64,000 bases of DNA, from positions 1,240,001 through 1,304,000 of the forward strand of contig NZ_JAFBCK010000001.1 in NCBI RefSeq assembly GCF_016907695.1. Direction: 5' to 3'. This document shows, in pieces, positions 1 to 8,420 of this stretch. The DNA comes from Actinokineospora baliensis. GTDB lineage: Bacteria; Actinomycetota; Actinomycetes; Mycobacteriales; Pseudonocardiaceae. Position 1 is the stretch's first letter; each line of letters starts with the position of its first letter. The notes under the pieces are model-generated. The model was not told the DNA's origin. It searched no databases and saw nothing but the letters and a program-made list of their open reading frames with translations. The position numbers and the translations under genes are program-made.

Positions 1-2134
1 CGCCTACCGCTACCGCCGCCGTCCGCTCGATACCGACCGCGAGTCCCGGCGGGATCCAGCGGCCGATGGAGGCCATCACGCGCGACGGCGAGTGGATCCC
101 TAACGCGTCCTTGATCCAGTCCGGGATCAGCGACTTGAAGAACGCGATGATCTTGTCCTTCAGCCAGCCTGCGGCGTTCTGGATGCCGCGCCACAAGCCC
201 GACAGCAGGTCACCGCCCGCTCTGAGCAGCATGGATCCGAAATCGCCCAGCGCTCCGAGCAGGTCGCCCGGTACGCCGCGCGCCCACGCCACGAGCTGGC
301 CCAGCTTGGCCTGGGCGCCTTCCTTTGCACGCCCGAACCAGGCGCTGACCTTGTCCGGGATATCGGCGATCCAGCCGATGACGTTCAGTACGCCCTGTAC
401 CGCTGATCGCACGGCTCCCGTGATCGCGGACCAGACCTCAGCCGTCCGCGCCTTCACCCAGTCCCAGTTCGCGATGATCAACGCCACCAGGGCGATCACG
501 GCCGCGATGACCCATGCGACGGGTCCCATCGCCATGACCCAGGCCGCGGCCATCTGACCAGCTCTGATCAGGGCTTGGGTGCCCATCAGCACCCATCCGG
601 CCGCGACTGATGCCGCAGTGGTGGCCATGCTGGCGACCATCACCGCCGCTGACGCCAGCGAGCCCGCGCGGGCGAGCGTCCACGCGCCGACGACCCGTGC
701 GGCTTGCACCGTGGAGGTGGTACCGAGTAGCACCCACCGCCCGGCAGTCGTCAGCGCGGCGGCCGACTGTGCCAGTGCTGACTGGACAGCCGCGATCTTG
801 CTCAGCCCCCACGCGGCGGCGCTCTTCGCGCCGGACACCGTGGAGGTGACGCCCCACGCCACAAGGGCGGGCAGAAACACCGCGGTGATCACACCGGCGA
901 TCACCATCACGAGTGTCTGGTTCTGCCCGATCCAACCCGCTAAACCCGACAGGACCGGAATCAGTCCCTGGCCGATCACCACGTCCACGAGCGCGACAGC
1001 GGGCGCCAGGTGGTCGGACAGCCAAGTCGCAGCGCGCTCGACAAGGGGGAGAACTCGCCCGCCCACAATGTCCACGAACGCCGTCGACACCGACCGTTGA
1101 AAGGACTCCAGCTTCGCGGCAGCGTTGTCGTGAAGCGACCTGCCTAAGTCTTCTGCCGCGCCCGCCACGTCCTTGAGGGCATTGGACGCTGGCGACAACG
1201 CGCGTAGGGCATCCAGGTTGGCAAGATCCTCGAACTGTGTACCGAACAAGGCCACGGCAGTATTGCTTTGCGCGATCGGGTCCTTCATCGCGCCGATCCC
1301 GTCCACGATTTGCTGGAACGCGATCTTCGCGCCTTCGCCGCCGCCGTGGATCTTGCGCGCCATATCCTCTGCGTTGAATCCCAGCGCCTTGTACGCGGCG
1401 ATGGAACTCGCGGACATGTCGGTAGAGCGGATGTGGAACTCCTTGATCGCGTCCCCGCTCTTGTCTAGCGCGATCTTGCCGCCCTTCGCGGCATTGCTGA
1501 GCACTCCGAACGCCTCTTCCCCGGAGAATCCCAGTTCGGAGAAAAAGACGCTGTATTCGTCGCTGGCGTCCAACAGGTCTTCCCGCACTGCGGCGGGAAC
1601 ACCCTGAAGCCCCTTGGTGATGAGGTCGAACGCCTGGTTGGCGTCAGCGGCCAAACCGGTCTTGAGTAGCACACCGGACGACGCGACGGCGCGCGAGACC
1701 TCCAGGTCGAAAGCGGTCGCGAGATCCACAGCCTTCGCGGTGACAGCCTCCAGGTCCTTCTGGCTGCCGAAACGCCCGAGGGTCGACACCACCGCGCCGA
1801 TGGCGTCGTTGACCTGTGCGAAGGACTCCCCGTAGCCGCGAGAGAACAAGGCACCGGCGGCGGCTCCGTAGCGCTGGGACTCCTCCGCGGTCGCACCGAG
1901 CTGGGCCGCGAGCTTCGACCCCAGTTCGGCGCGCTCAAGTGAGTCCCCGATTACGGCGCCGATGCCACCTGCGGCGAGCCCTGCGGCGGCGAACTTGGTC
2001 GCCGTTTTCGCGACGTCACCGGCGGCTGCTCCGAGCTTCTGGGCGAATCCGGCGATTCCGGCTTCGCCTTCCTTGACGTTCTGCAGGAGGTCTTGGACGT
2101 CACCGAGAATCGTGACCTTGATCGGCTTCGCCAT
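1..2134 (-). CDS. Phage tail tape measure protein (C-terminus outside window)
   Basis: This is the length-determining scaffold of a long-tailed phage, around which the tail tube polymerises. Reading the minus strand from ATG 2134 (AGGGGGTG just upstream) gives an uninterrupted frame of about 711 codons that is still open at the left edge. The N-terminus starts MAKPIKVTILGD. The first 350 residues are soluble and helical. Later come several Ala/Val/Ile-rich hydrophobic stretches with repeated Trp (AAWVMAMGPVAWVIAAVIALV), then a KDKIIAFFKSLIPDWIK segment and GIHSPSRV, a motif typical of tape measure C-terminal regions. It lies directly after the tail assembly chaperone, the standard siphovirus order. 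The true C-terminus is not visible. Confidence 0.94.
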   Translation of the reverse strand, partial: MAKPIKVTILGDVQDLLQNVKEGEAGIAGFAQKLGAAAGDVAKTATKFAAAGLAAGGIGAVIGDSLERAELGSKLAAQLGATAEESQRYGAAAGALFSRGYGESFAQVNDAIGAVVSTLGRFGSQKDLEAVTAKAVDLATAFDLEVSRAVASSGVLLKTGLAADANQAFDLITKGLQGVPAAVREDLLDASDEYSVFFSELGFSGEEAFGVLSNAAKGGKIALDKSGDAIKEFHIRSTDMSASSIAAYKALGFNAEDMARKIHGGGEGAKIAFQQIVDGIGAMKDPIAQSNTAVALFGTQFEDLANLDALRALSPASNALKDVAGAAEDLGRSLHDNAAAKLESFQRSVSTAFVDIVGGRVLPLVERAATWLSDHLAPAVALVDVVIGQGLIPVLSGLAGWIGQNQTLVMVIAGVITAVFLPALVAWGVTSTVSGAKSAAAWGLSKIAAVQSALAQSAAALTTAGRWVLLGTTSTVQAARVVGAWTLARAGSLASAAVMVASMATTAASVAAGWVLMGTQALIRAGQMAAAWVMAMGPVAWVIAAVIALVALIIANWDWVKARTAEVWSAITGAVRSAVQGVLNVIGWIADIPDKVSAWFGRAKEGAQAKLGQLVAWARGVPGDLLGALGDFGSMLLRAGGDLLSGLWRGIQNAAGWLKDKIIAFFKSLIPDWIKDALGIHSPSRVMASIGRWIPPGLAVGIERTAAVAVG

Positions 2135-2142
2135 CGCACCCC

Positions 2143-2312
2143 CTAACGCATCACTGGTGTCCTGGACTGAGTGGCGATAGGGCGCCTATCCCGGCGGGAA
2201 TGCGCTTTAAGGTCGGCGTTCATCGCGTCGATGAGCGCGCGAAACTCGAAGACCTTCAACGCGGTGACGTCGCGCCAAGACAAACCCTGAAAGTGATCTA
2301 TTAGGCGCGCTT
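2143..2312 (-). CDS. Tail assembly chaperone, -1 frameshift extension (gpT-like)
   Basis: In the -1 frame relative to the chaperone ORF ending at 2301, the sequence stays open across that stop and continues as ARLIDHFQGLSWRDVTAL through to a TAG at 2143-2145, 9 bp before the tape measure ATG. It has no plausible start or ribosome binding site of its own. Siphoviruses commonly make such an extension by ribosomal slippage, producing a G-GT fusion. A possible slip site is G CCA AAG at 2310-2316, where AAG can re-pair as AAA. It is not a canonical slippery heptamer, so the exact site is uncertain. Confidence 0.68.
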
Positions 2313-2609
2313 TGGCGACGGTGCGCGCCGCGCGGCTCGATTCCCGGCGACGGGTACCGCGCCGCCGATCCGGGTAGGGTTTGCCGCATCCGCCGAATCG
2401 TCCAGGGTGATGCGAAGCCCGCGCGCTTGCTCGATCGTGTAGGTCGGGTCGTCGCGCCGCTTCATCACCAAGGCCAATGCCAGGAGGAACTTCCCCTTGC
2501 GGGCGCCCGGTGCGCCGATGGAGTCGATGGACGCTCCGATGACCTCTTCGATATCGTCGATCTCGCCCACGGTCAGGTCGTCGACCCGAACGCGCAAATG
2601 CTCAGTCAT
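2301..2609 (-). CDS. Phage tail assembly chaperone (gpG-like)
   Basis: This 102-residue protein lies between the HK97-gp10-like gene and the tape measure gene, the usual place for the tail assembly chaperone. It begins MTEHLRVRVDDLTVGEIDDIEEV, an acidic helical N-terminus resembling actinophage chaperones. The C-terminus is Arg/Ala-rich (NRAARRAPSPKRA), as is common just before a programmed frameshift. The chaperone is thought to coat the tape measure until tube polymerisation. Identification rests on position, size and the frameshift extension rather than on a catalytic motif. Confidence 0.8.
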   Translation of the reverse strand: MTEHLRVRVDDLTVGEIDDIEEVIGASIDSIGAPGARKGKFLLALALVMKRRDDPTYTIEQARGLRITLDDSADAANPTRIGGAVPVAGNRAARRAPSPKRA

Positions 2610-2618
2610 GGATTTCTC

Positions 2619-3023
2619 CTACTTGTCTGATCCGATCGCGCGATCAATGAGCGCAGTCATTCGCGCGCGGAAGAGATCTCGGTACTCGGTGGACTTCTCG
2701 GCGGCGGCGGTGAACAGGAAGCGCCGGGGCCGGATACCGCGCTTGGGCCAACCAAAATGGATGACAGCGGCGTACAGCGCCGAACGGCCGCGCCCGGCCC
2801 GGACGATCGCGGCCTTCTGGTTGGTACTGGGGGCGACGCTGGCGGACAGCGCTCCAGAGCGGCGGGGGGCGTCGGAGCGCGCCGCCGGGACGACCACCGC
2901 GGCGGTGTCCTTGTGGACTGCCTTCAGTTCCTTGGTGATCGTGCTGTCCCGCAGGCGCCGGAACGCGGCGATCAACTGCTTGTGGCCCTGTACCCCGACC
3001 TGGAACCTCAGCGGCGGCGGCAT
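2619..3023 (-). CDS. HK97-gp10-like head-tail/minor tail protein
   Basis: The protein is about 134 residues from ATG 3023, giving MPPPLRFQVGVQGHKQLI. An upstream GTG in frame would overlap the tail tube gene by 35 bp, so the ATG placed 7 bp after that stop is preferred. The segment HFGWPKRGIRPRRFLFTAA is typical of the HK97 gp10 family, which acts at the head-tail joint or in tail completion. It sits between the major tail protein and the chaperone, as expected for this family. Confidence 0.78.
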   Translation of the reverse strand: MPPPLRFQVGVQGHKQLIAAFRRLRDSTITKELKAVHKDTAAVVVPAARSDAPRRSGALSASVAPSTNQKAAIVRAGRGRSALYAAVIHFGWPKRGIRPRRFLFTAAAEKSTEYRDLFRARMTALIDRAIGSDK

Positions 3024-3030
3024 GGGTCGC

Positions 3031-4065
3031 TCAGTCCAGGTCGAGACCCGGTGTCGTGGGGTCATCCCCGGATGGCTCGACGTAGGTCATCGTGAGCGCG
3101 TCGGTCCCGGCGGTGAGCGGGTGCAGCACCACGAAGGGCAAGGACATGGTCGTCAGTTCGTCCAGGCTGGCTTCCGGGCTCTCGCCGCTGAACTGGATCG
3201 CGTTAGCACGCAACTCCAAGCGGGAGACGGTGCCGTCAGCCGCCTGGGTCACACCGGAGTAGGCGATGCGCAGTCCGAGCGTGCTCCCCGCGATGAACGC
3301 TTCGTAGAGCGCGAGCGTGTTGCTGTCGAACTCGACTTCCAGTTCGCCTTCGTACTCCGGGAACTCCGACCGCTTTGGCTCGCGTTTGAGCGCGGAAGCC
3401 CGGACGGCTCGCCGGTCGGTCTTCAGGCCGCGGCTGGCCTTCACCGACCACTTGGACACAGCCACTGGTGCCTCCGGGCTGCCCGGGAGGGTCAGGTACA
3501 CCGCTCCGCGGGTCCAGTCGTAGGGCACGGACGCCGCCGGATACCGGACGGGCAGCGCCGCCGCCGGATCGCTGGAGTGGGTCACGGTCTGGAAGTCGAA
3601 CGACGCGTTCAGCGTCAGCGGCGCTTCGAGTTCCTGGGTCAGCTCCCACTCGGTGACGACCGCGCCCAGGTGCCGGTAGGCGACGCTTCCGCCGTCGACC
3701 TTGGGGCGGATCATCTGCGCCGTCACCGACGGACTGGCGGGTGTGGTCGCCGTCCGGAATGTCAGTGTGGTTGGTGCGTCTCCGGCGCCGCCGGACACGG
3801 TCATCGCGTCCCAGCACGCCCGGAGTAGAGGTCCCGCACCGGAGTCGAGCATGTCCACTTCAAGTTCGCCTTCGCCGCCCATATCGACCACGCGGCGGCG
3901 GTCGGCGGCGAGCGTCTGGCGGCCCGCGCGGAATCCTTGAGACTCGATAGGTTCGCGGCTGGCCTTCCAGGAATCGGCCTTGCCTTCGTAACCATCAGTG
4001 GTTCCGGCCGCGGATACACCATATGCAGACTCCGCGCCGATCGAGATTGCGGCATCGAGTGCCAC
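3031..4065 (-). CDS. Phage major tail (tube) protein
   Basis: This 344-residue protein should polymerise into the hexameric rings of the tail tube. It opens MALDAAISIGAESAYG and contains GFRAGRQTLAADRRRV and ELEVDML, features of actinophage tail tube proteins. The middle and C-terminal parts are beta-rich with few cysteines. Its place between the tail terminator gene and the gp10-like/chaperone genes fits. Some N-terminal arms of this family vary, so homology rather than domain detail would settle the exact subfamily. Confidence 0.85.
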   Translation of the reverse strand: MALDAAISIGAESAYGVSAAGTTDGYEGKADSWKASREPIESQGFRAGRQTLAADRRRVVDMGGEGELEVDMLDSGAGPLLRACWDAMTVSGGAGDAPTTLTFRTATTPASPSVTAQMIRPKVDGGSVAYRHLGAVVTEWELTQELEAPLTLNASFDFQTVTHSSDPAAALPVRYPAASVPYDWTRGAVYLTLPGSPEAPVAVSKWSVKASRGLKTDRRAVRASALKREPKRSEFPEYEGELEVEFDSNTLALYEAFIAGSTLGLRIAYSGVTQAADGTVSRLELRANAIQFSGESPEASLDELTTMSLPFVVLHPLTAGTDALTMTYVEPSGDDPTTPGLDLD

Positions 4066-4104
4066 GAATTGTCCTCCAACGCCATTCGGCTTTGATGCGA
4101 TTAA

Positions 4105-4548
4105 TCAGGATCGGCTGGTCGCGCGGATCTTCAGCACGACGTCGCACTGTGCGGCCGGGCGGCCGTCGCCGGTCTCGCCGCTTGCGACCGTCGATCGAAT
4201 CGGCCGGAGGTCGATCAGACCTGGTATGGACGCGGGGTCTAGGTCGTCGAGCGCTGCGGCTTCCACGAGTGCACGGAGGGCGTACACCACGTGTTCTGCG
4301 GCAACCGGGTCGCCGGGAGCTACTGCCACGACGCGCACGTTCAGCTCAGCTTCCACCGACGTCGGCTTGCGACGCCCCGGGACCATGCCAGTGGAGGTCA
4401 TCTCCGACTCGATGGTGTCGACGAACCAGATTCCGGTGCTGCGTGCGAGCTTGCCCGGGTCGGCCCAGGTCACGTGTGTCTGCGTGCCGCTCGCGCGGGC
4501 GGTGAGAGCAGCGAAGAGGGCTTCCTTCGTGGCGAGCACCACCGACAC
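4105..4548 (-). CDS. Tail terminator / neck protein
   Basis: The protein has 147 residues starting MSVVLATKEALFAAL. The alpha/beta composition, the length and the segment ELNVRVVAVAPGDPVAAEHVVYALRAL resemble the tail-completion proteins that cap the tube and join it to the head. It lies between the connector gene (14 bp upstream) and the tail tube gene. The function is inferred mainly from this fixed gene order. Confidence 0.68.
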   Translation of the reverse strand: MSVVLATKEALFAALTARASGTQTHVTWADPGKLARSTGIWFVDTIESEMTSTGMVPGRRKPTSVEAELNVRVVAVAPGDPVAAEHVVYALRALVEAAALDDLDPASIPGLIDLRPIRSTVASGETGDGRPAAQCDVVLKIRATSRS

Positions 4549-4561
4549 GTCGCACCTCCGG

Positions 4562-4921
4562 TCAGAATGGGGGACGGGCGCGGTAGCTGTTGAGCACCAC
4601 GTTCACTTCCGGTAGCGACGTCGGTCGCCACGCGCCCCCGGCCTGGGCCAGGTTTGTCTGGCCGTACTCGGTGGTCACGCTGGTGGCGCGGTCCGGGATC
4701 CGGGAGTGCAGGTCCACCAGCCATTGCCGGGCGATGGTGCGGACGGCCCACCGGATTGCGACCGGCGGTGGAGCCTGCGGTGTCCAGGACGTGCCGGTGT
4801 ACTCCTCGACCCGTTCGACCGCGAACGCCCGTGCGGTGGCAAGGTCGTCGTCCGGGAAGAGAGTCGAGTCCCCCAGGCCGTCCAAGCGCCGGAGTTCGGC
4901 AGTGGTGGCGTACAGGTCCAC
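4562..4921 (-). CDS. Head-tail connector (gp6-like)
   Basis: The start is GTG 4921, preceded by AGAAGAGGTG, giving VDLYATTAELRRLDGLGD. A longer reading from 4990 would run through a perfect hairpin and is rejected. The 119-residue product has a helical bundle pattern (ATARAFAVERVEEYTGTSW, then VRTIARQWLVDLHSR) as in HK97 gp6-type connectors, which form a ring under the portal. It is the first gene after the capsid gene, the normal place for a connector. Confidence 0.72.
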   Translation of the reverse strand: MDLYATTAELRRLDGLGDSTLFPDDDLATARAFAVERVEEYTGTSWTPQAPPPVAIRWAVRTIARQWLVDLHSRIPDRATSVTTEYGQTNLAQAGGAWRPTSLPEVNVVLNSYRARPPF

Positions 4922-4948
4922 GGAATCACCTCTTCTCGGTTGTGCGGG

Positions 4949-4982
4949 GCTCGACACCACCCGGCGATGGGTGGTGTCGAGC
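4949..4982 (-). terminator. Perfect 14-bp hairpin between capsid and connector genes
   Basis: Arms 4949-4962 (GCTCGACACCACCC) and 4969-4982 are perfect reverse complements around a 6-nt loop. There is no T-tract on the minus strand, so this is more likely a partial terminator, a processing site or an mRNA stabiliser that sets the high capsid to low connector expression ratio than a full intrinsic terminator. Confidence 0.7.
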
Positions 4983-4991
4983 AGGGGCACG

Positions 4992-6827
4992 TCAGGCAGC
5001 GGCGACGGCAGGGAGGGTCAGCAGCACCGAACCGGTGGTGTTCAGCAGGGCGCCACCGCCGCGGTGGATGAAGCGGAAGCCCACCTGGTCCTCCGAGAAC
5101 TTCGCGTCAACCGACCGTGCGACGCGAAGCGAACCGACGTAGCGGACGAGGAAGCCGCTCAGGTCGGACAGAACGATCTTGTTCTTGTTCGCGCCGGACA
5201 GCGCCGGATCGACCTCGACCGGGCGGGAGAACATCGTCAGGGCGCTTCCGTCCGAAATGGACTTCAGCATGTAGTTGCCGTCAGCGTCCTTGATCTTGCG
5301 CAGGCGCGAGACGGTCTCCCGGCCGGTGAGCCACGTCGCCCGGTTCGCCAGCGGAGTGGGGATCGCGTAGAAGGCGTCGGTCACGTGGTCCAGCGCGGCA
5401 GACTCGCTGCCCAGGGTGGTCGGCGCGAACCGCAGACTCGGGTGCACGCCCCGGTCGGTCGACAGCAGCGCGGCCATGAAGTCCCGGTTCATCTGGTCGG
5501 CGATGTTCGGCCCGGCATCCTCAGCCAGGAAGCCGATCAGGTCGACCGCGTCTTCCTCGATCAGCTCAGTGGGGACCCAGCTCAGGTGTCCGTACTTGGC
5601 CACCGCAACCGGTGCCTTGTCGGTCGTCGGGTAGTTCTCCGGGATCTGCGAACCCTCGGTGGGACGGCCGGTGGACGGCGTGGGGTAGACCCGGGGGAAC
5701 TCGATCGGCTCACCGCTGCGGGTGGTGATGGTGCGCGCCCCGTTGGTGATCACCGAGGAACGCTCCCCGATGACCTCCATGAGCTGGGTGAACAGCGTCT
5801 TCTCGGGAGTGGCCTTGCCGACCTGCTTGTTCGTCGCGTCGACTGTTACACCGAGCATCCCGCGGAACTCGGTCGCCTCGCCGGGCGCCAACGCGCGGAG
5901 CTGACGGGCTTCCTGCTCCGCCTTGGGCACGGTGGGCACGGTGGGCACGCCGTGTTCGGTGACCAGCTCGAGCACCCGCGCGCGGAACTCTGCGGTCGGG
6001 TCGGACTGCTGCGTCGGCCGGGCGGGGATCCCATGTTCGTCAAGCAGCGCGGAGACGCGGTCCCGGAACTCGTCCACCGCGCTGGTGGTGCGTTCCTCCG
6101 TGGTCAGCGCGGACAGCCGGGCGTCGAGACGGTCCAGGACGTCGAGTAGGCGTGCCTCTGCGTCAGGCCGGTTGTCGTCGGCGGCGCGCTGAAGAGCGTT
6201 CTCGACGTGGGCGCGCTCGTGACCGGTTGAAGTGGCGTCGGACGTCAAAGGGGTGTTCCCCTCCTTTACCTGAGCGGGAGACACCCGAGCGGGCTTCCCG
6301 GAGACGTGGTGCCGGAGCGCGGCAGGGATGGAGCGCCGGGCGGCCGTGGTGTCGGGGTAGGCGGGTGAGGTGACAGGGCCTAGTTCGGCGACGTGGAAGT
6401 CCCGGACAGTGCGGATCAGGAACCCGGTCGCGTCGTCGCGAGTCCACTCCTGGTCGGCTTCGTCGTCCTTCAGGCGGAAGGTGAACGAGGACCCCCGGAT
6501 GACGCGCCGCTTGACCAGCTCCGCGACGTCCCGGCCCGCAGTGGTGTCGGGAAGATCCACTTCGTACCAGCCGCCGACGTCGTCCACACCGGTCCGGAGC
6601 CCGTAGCCGGTGCGGCCCAGGGGAGCAGACGGGTCGTGGTTGAAGGTCGCGATCAGGTGCCCGGATTCCATGTCCGCGCGACCCGCGCCGCGTTCGATGC
6701 GCTCCCTGAACCCGCCCAGGTCATGGGAGAGCTTGTCGAACACGTAGGCGTAGCCCCTGAGCTTGAAGGTCTCACCGACCGCGCGGACCTCTACGTCGTG
6801 GGTGAGGTCGCGGCGCTCGACGGTCAT
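4992..6827 (-). CDS. Fused HK97-family prohead protease and major capsid protein
   Basis: One 611-residue frame from ATG 6827 (ATGA overlap with the portal stop) encodes two proteins that are usually separate. Residues about 10-170 match a U35 prohead protease (FKLRGYAYVFDKLS, FNHDP with His64, RGSSFTF with Ser113/114, VTSPAYPDTTA). After a linker, residues about 220-315 are helical with a repeated LDRLDARL/FRDRVSALLDEHG/FRARVLELVTEHG pattern, as in a scaffold (delta) region. The rest is an HK97-fold capsid (GEPIEFPRVYP, YPTTDKAPVAVAKYGHLSWV, FRFIHRGGGAL). The protease should cleave itself off during head maturation. The frame has no internal stop between the domains. Confidence 0.9.
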   Translation of the reverse strand: MTVERRDLTHDVEVRAVGETFKLRGYAYVFDKLSHDLGGFRERIERGAGRADMESGHLIATFNHDPSAPLGRTGYGLRTGVDDVGGWYEVDLPDTTAGRDVAELVKRRVIRGSSFTFRLKDDEADQEWTRDDATGFLIRTVRDFHVAELGPVTSPAYPDTTAARRSIPAALRHHVSGKPARVSPAQVKEGNTPLTSDATSTGHERAHVENALQRAADDNRPDAEARLLDVLDRLDARLSALTTEERTTSAVDEFRDRVSALLDEHGIPARPTQQSDPTAEFRARVLELVTEHGVPTVPTVPKAEQEARQLRALAPGEATEFRGMLGVTVDATNKQVGKATPEKTLFTQLMEVIGERSSVITNGARTITTRSGEPIEFPRVYPTPSTGRPTEGSQIPENYPTTDKAPVAVAKYGHLSWVPTELIEEDAVDLIGFLAEDAGPNIADQMNRDFMAALLSTDRGVHPSLRFAPTTLGSESAALDHVTDAFYAIPTPLANRATWLTGRETVSRLRKIKDADGNYMLKSISDGSALTMFSRPVEVDPALSGANKNKIVLSDLSGFLVRYVGSLRVARSVDAKFSEDQVGFRFIHRGGGALLNTTGSVLLTLPAVAAA

Positions 6828-8176
6828 GCAGCCCCCAGTTCCTCCCCCGTCGTCGCGGGGGGTGTGTCGTCGGTGACCGCGTCCGGCTCGCCGTCGTGTT
6901 CGGGTGCCGTGGCCGCGGTGCCGGACAGGACCAGAGGTCCGTCCGGAGTGAGAACCGCCAGGGAGGTCTGGGCACGGAGGAACCCGCCCAGGCCCGAGGG
7001 GTCCGGCGGCAGGTCTTCCCAGGCCCTGACCTCGTCGGGGGTGTAGATCGAGTTCGCGATACCGACGCGGTAGGACTCCAGGCGCTCCCGCAGGCTGCCG
7101 CGCATGAGCGCGTCGAGCTGGAACCGGATGAACGCCCCAGCTCGACGTTCGGCATCGGTGAACAGCGTGGTGAACGCCTCTTCGAGCCGTTCCGCCCAGG
7201 CACGCACCGCGAACTGGACAAAACCCGTGTTCTGTTCGGCCAAGCCGCTGCCCCACGACGTGGAGCCGGACGCGTCAGCCAACAGGTGGGGCGGAACCCC
7301 GAATATGCGCGCCACGTCGGCGATCTGGAACGCACGGGTCTGGAGGAACTGCGCTTCCTCCGGGCTGATCGTGACGCGCTGGAAGCGGGCATCCTCGGTG
7401 AGTACGGCCAACCCGAACCGGTTGCCGCGGCCACCGTGGATCGTGCGCCACGTCTCCCGTGCCGCTCGCAGACCGGCGGCCGTCATGGTCCCGGGAACCG
7501 AGATAACCGCCCCGGGGATCGCGCCGCGCTCGAAGAAGTCCGCGCCGAACGCCTGTGCAGCGAGCCCCAGGCGAAGCGTCTCCCGGGCCGCGCGCAACGG
7601 CGAGACCCCGGTGAGCTGACCGGCGAGGGTGATCCCCTGGATGTGCAGGACGTCCCGCTGCTCCAGGGCGCCGACCACCTGGAGTCGGCCGTCTTCGTCG
7701 AGCGCCGACAGTTCGTAGACCAGACGTCGTGTCCGCCCGCGACCGGTGTACCTCGGTGTGACGGCAGAGGTCGGGATGACGTCGAGCGCGACGACCCGCC
7801 CCATCGAGCGGGTGATGAGGATGTACGCGTTGCCTTGCAACAGAAGCGACGTCATCACCGACACCAGGAACGCGATCCATCGGGTGTCCGGGTTCGGAGC
7901 GTCGAGCCAGCCGGGTCGGGGCATCGGCAGTCGGCGGCCACCGTCGCGGCGGAAGGCGTCCACGGGGGTGGTGCCGAGTGTGTCCGACAGGATGCGCACC
8001 GACCCGTACACGGCCGACAGCGCGAGAGCGGCGTCCGGGGTCAGGTCGGCGGTGGCGTCGGTGTCGGTCGTCCACCCCATCAAGCCGGACGTGTCGGTGG
8101 CCTCTGCGGCGTCGACGTTGTCCGATCGGGATTCGGTGCGCGGCAGCGAGGGAGCGAGAAACGACAGGAAGCCCAA
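6824..8176 (-). CDS. Phage portal protein (HK97 family)
   Basis: This is a 450-residue dodecameric DNA gate of the capsid. The start is TTG 8176 with GGGAGG about 10 nt upstream. Portal features include AALALSAVYGSVRILSDTLG near residue 50, SLLLQGNAYILI, GVPPHLLAD and STSWGSGLAEQNTGFVQFAVRAWAERLEEA. It overlaps the downstream protease-capsid gene by 4 bp, indicating translational coupling. Length and neighbours are standard. Confidence 0.92.
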   Translation of the reverse strand: MGFLSFLAPSLPRTESRSDNVDAAEATDTSGLMGWTTDTDATADLTPDAALALSAVYGSVRILSDTLGTTPVDAFRRDGGRRLPMPRPGWLDAPNPDTRWIAFLVSVMTSLLLQGNAYILITRSMGRVVALDVIPTSAVTPRYTGRGRTRRLVYELSALDEDGRLQVVGALEQRDVLHIQGITLAGQLTGVSPLRAARETLRLGLAAQAFGADFFERGAIPGAVISVPGTMTAAGLRAARETWRTIHGGRGNRFGLAVLTEDARFQRVTISPEEAQFLQTRAFQIADVARIFGVPPHLLADASGSTSWGSGLAEQNTGFVQFAVRAWAERLEEAFTTLFTDAERRAGAFIRFQLDALMRGSLRERLESYRVGIANSIYTPDEVRAWEDLPPDPSGLGGFLRAQTSLAVLTPDGPLVLSGTAATAPEHDGEPDAVTDDTPPATTGEELGAA

Positions 8177-8404
8177 CTAGCGGCCTCCCATGCGGGTCTT
8201 GGCCGCGCACAGCGCGAGCACGATCAGCGCCAGCCCGGCGACGATCCGCCCGGCGGGCGAGTAGATCGCGCCGACGCCGTGGGCGACCAGCGCCGCACCG
8301 GCCAACGCGACCAGCTCCGGCGCGTTGCGCGCGACGAAGTCAGCCGTGGTCGCTCGTGCGATCGACAGCCAGTGGCGGGCGGTCGGCTTGTCGGTGTCAC
8401 TCAT
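8177..8404 (-). CDS. Small phage membrane protein
   Basis: From ATG 8404 the product is 75 residues, MSDTDKPTARHWLS, with one or two hydrophobic helices (ELVALAGAALVAHGVGAIY and VAGLALIVLALCA) and a short basic tail. It sits between terminase and portal and ends directly at the portal start. No known family is recognised. Small membrane proteins at this place are common in actinophages, but a role in lysis or superinfection control would be a guess. Confidence 0.6.
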   Translation of the reverse strand: MSDTDKPTARHWLSIARATTADFVARNAPELVALAGAALVAHGVGAIYSPAGRIVAGLALIVLALCAAKTRMGGR

Positions 8405-8420
8405 CGGCCGTGCCCTCCCT

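Noticed and set aside
2207..2389. Leftward 60-codon frame over the chaperone end
   Set aside because: It is a shadow frame. The biologically sensible reading of this region is the -1 extension of the chaperone.
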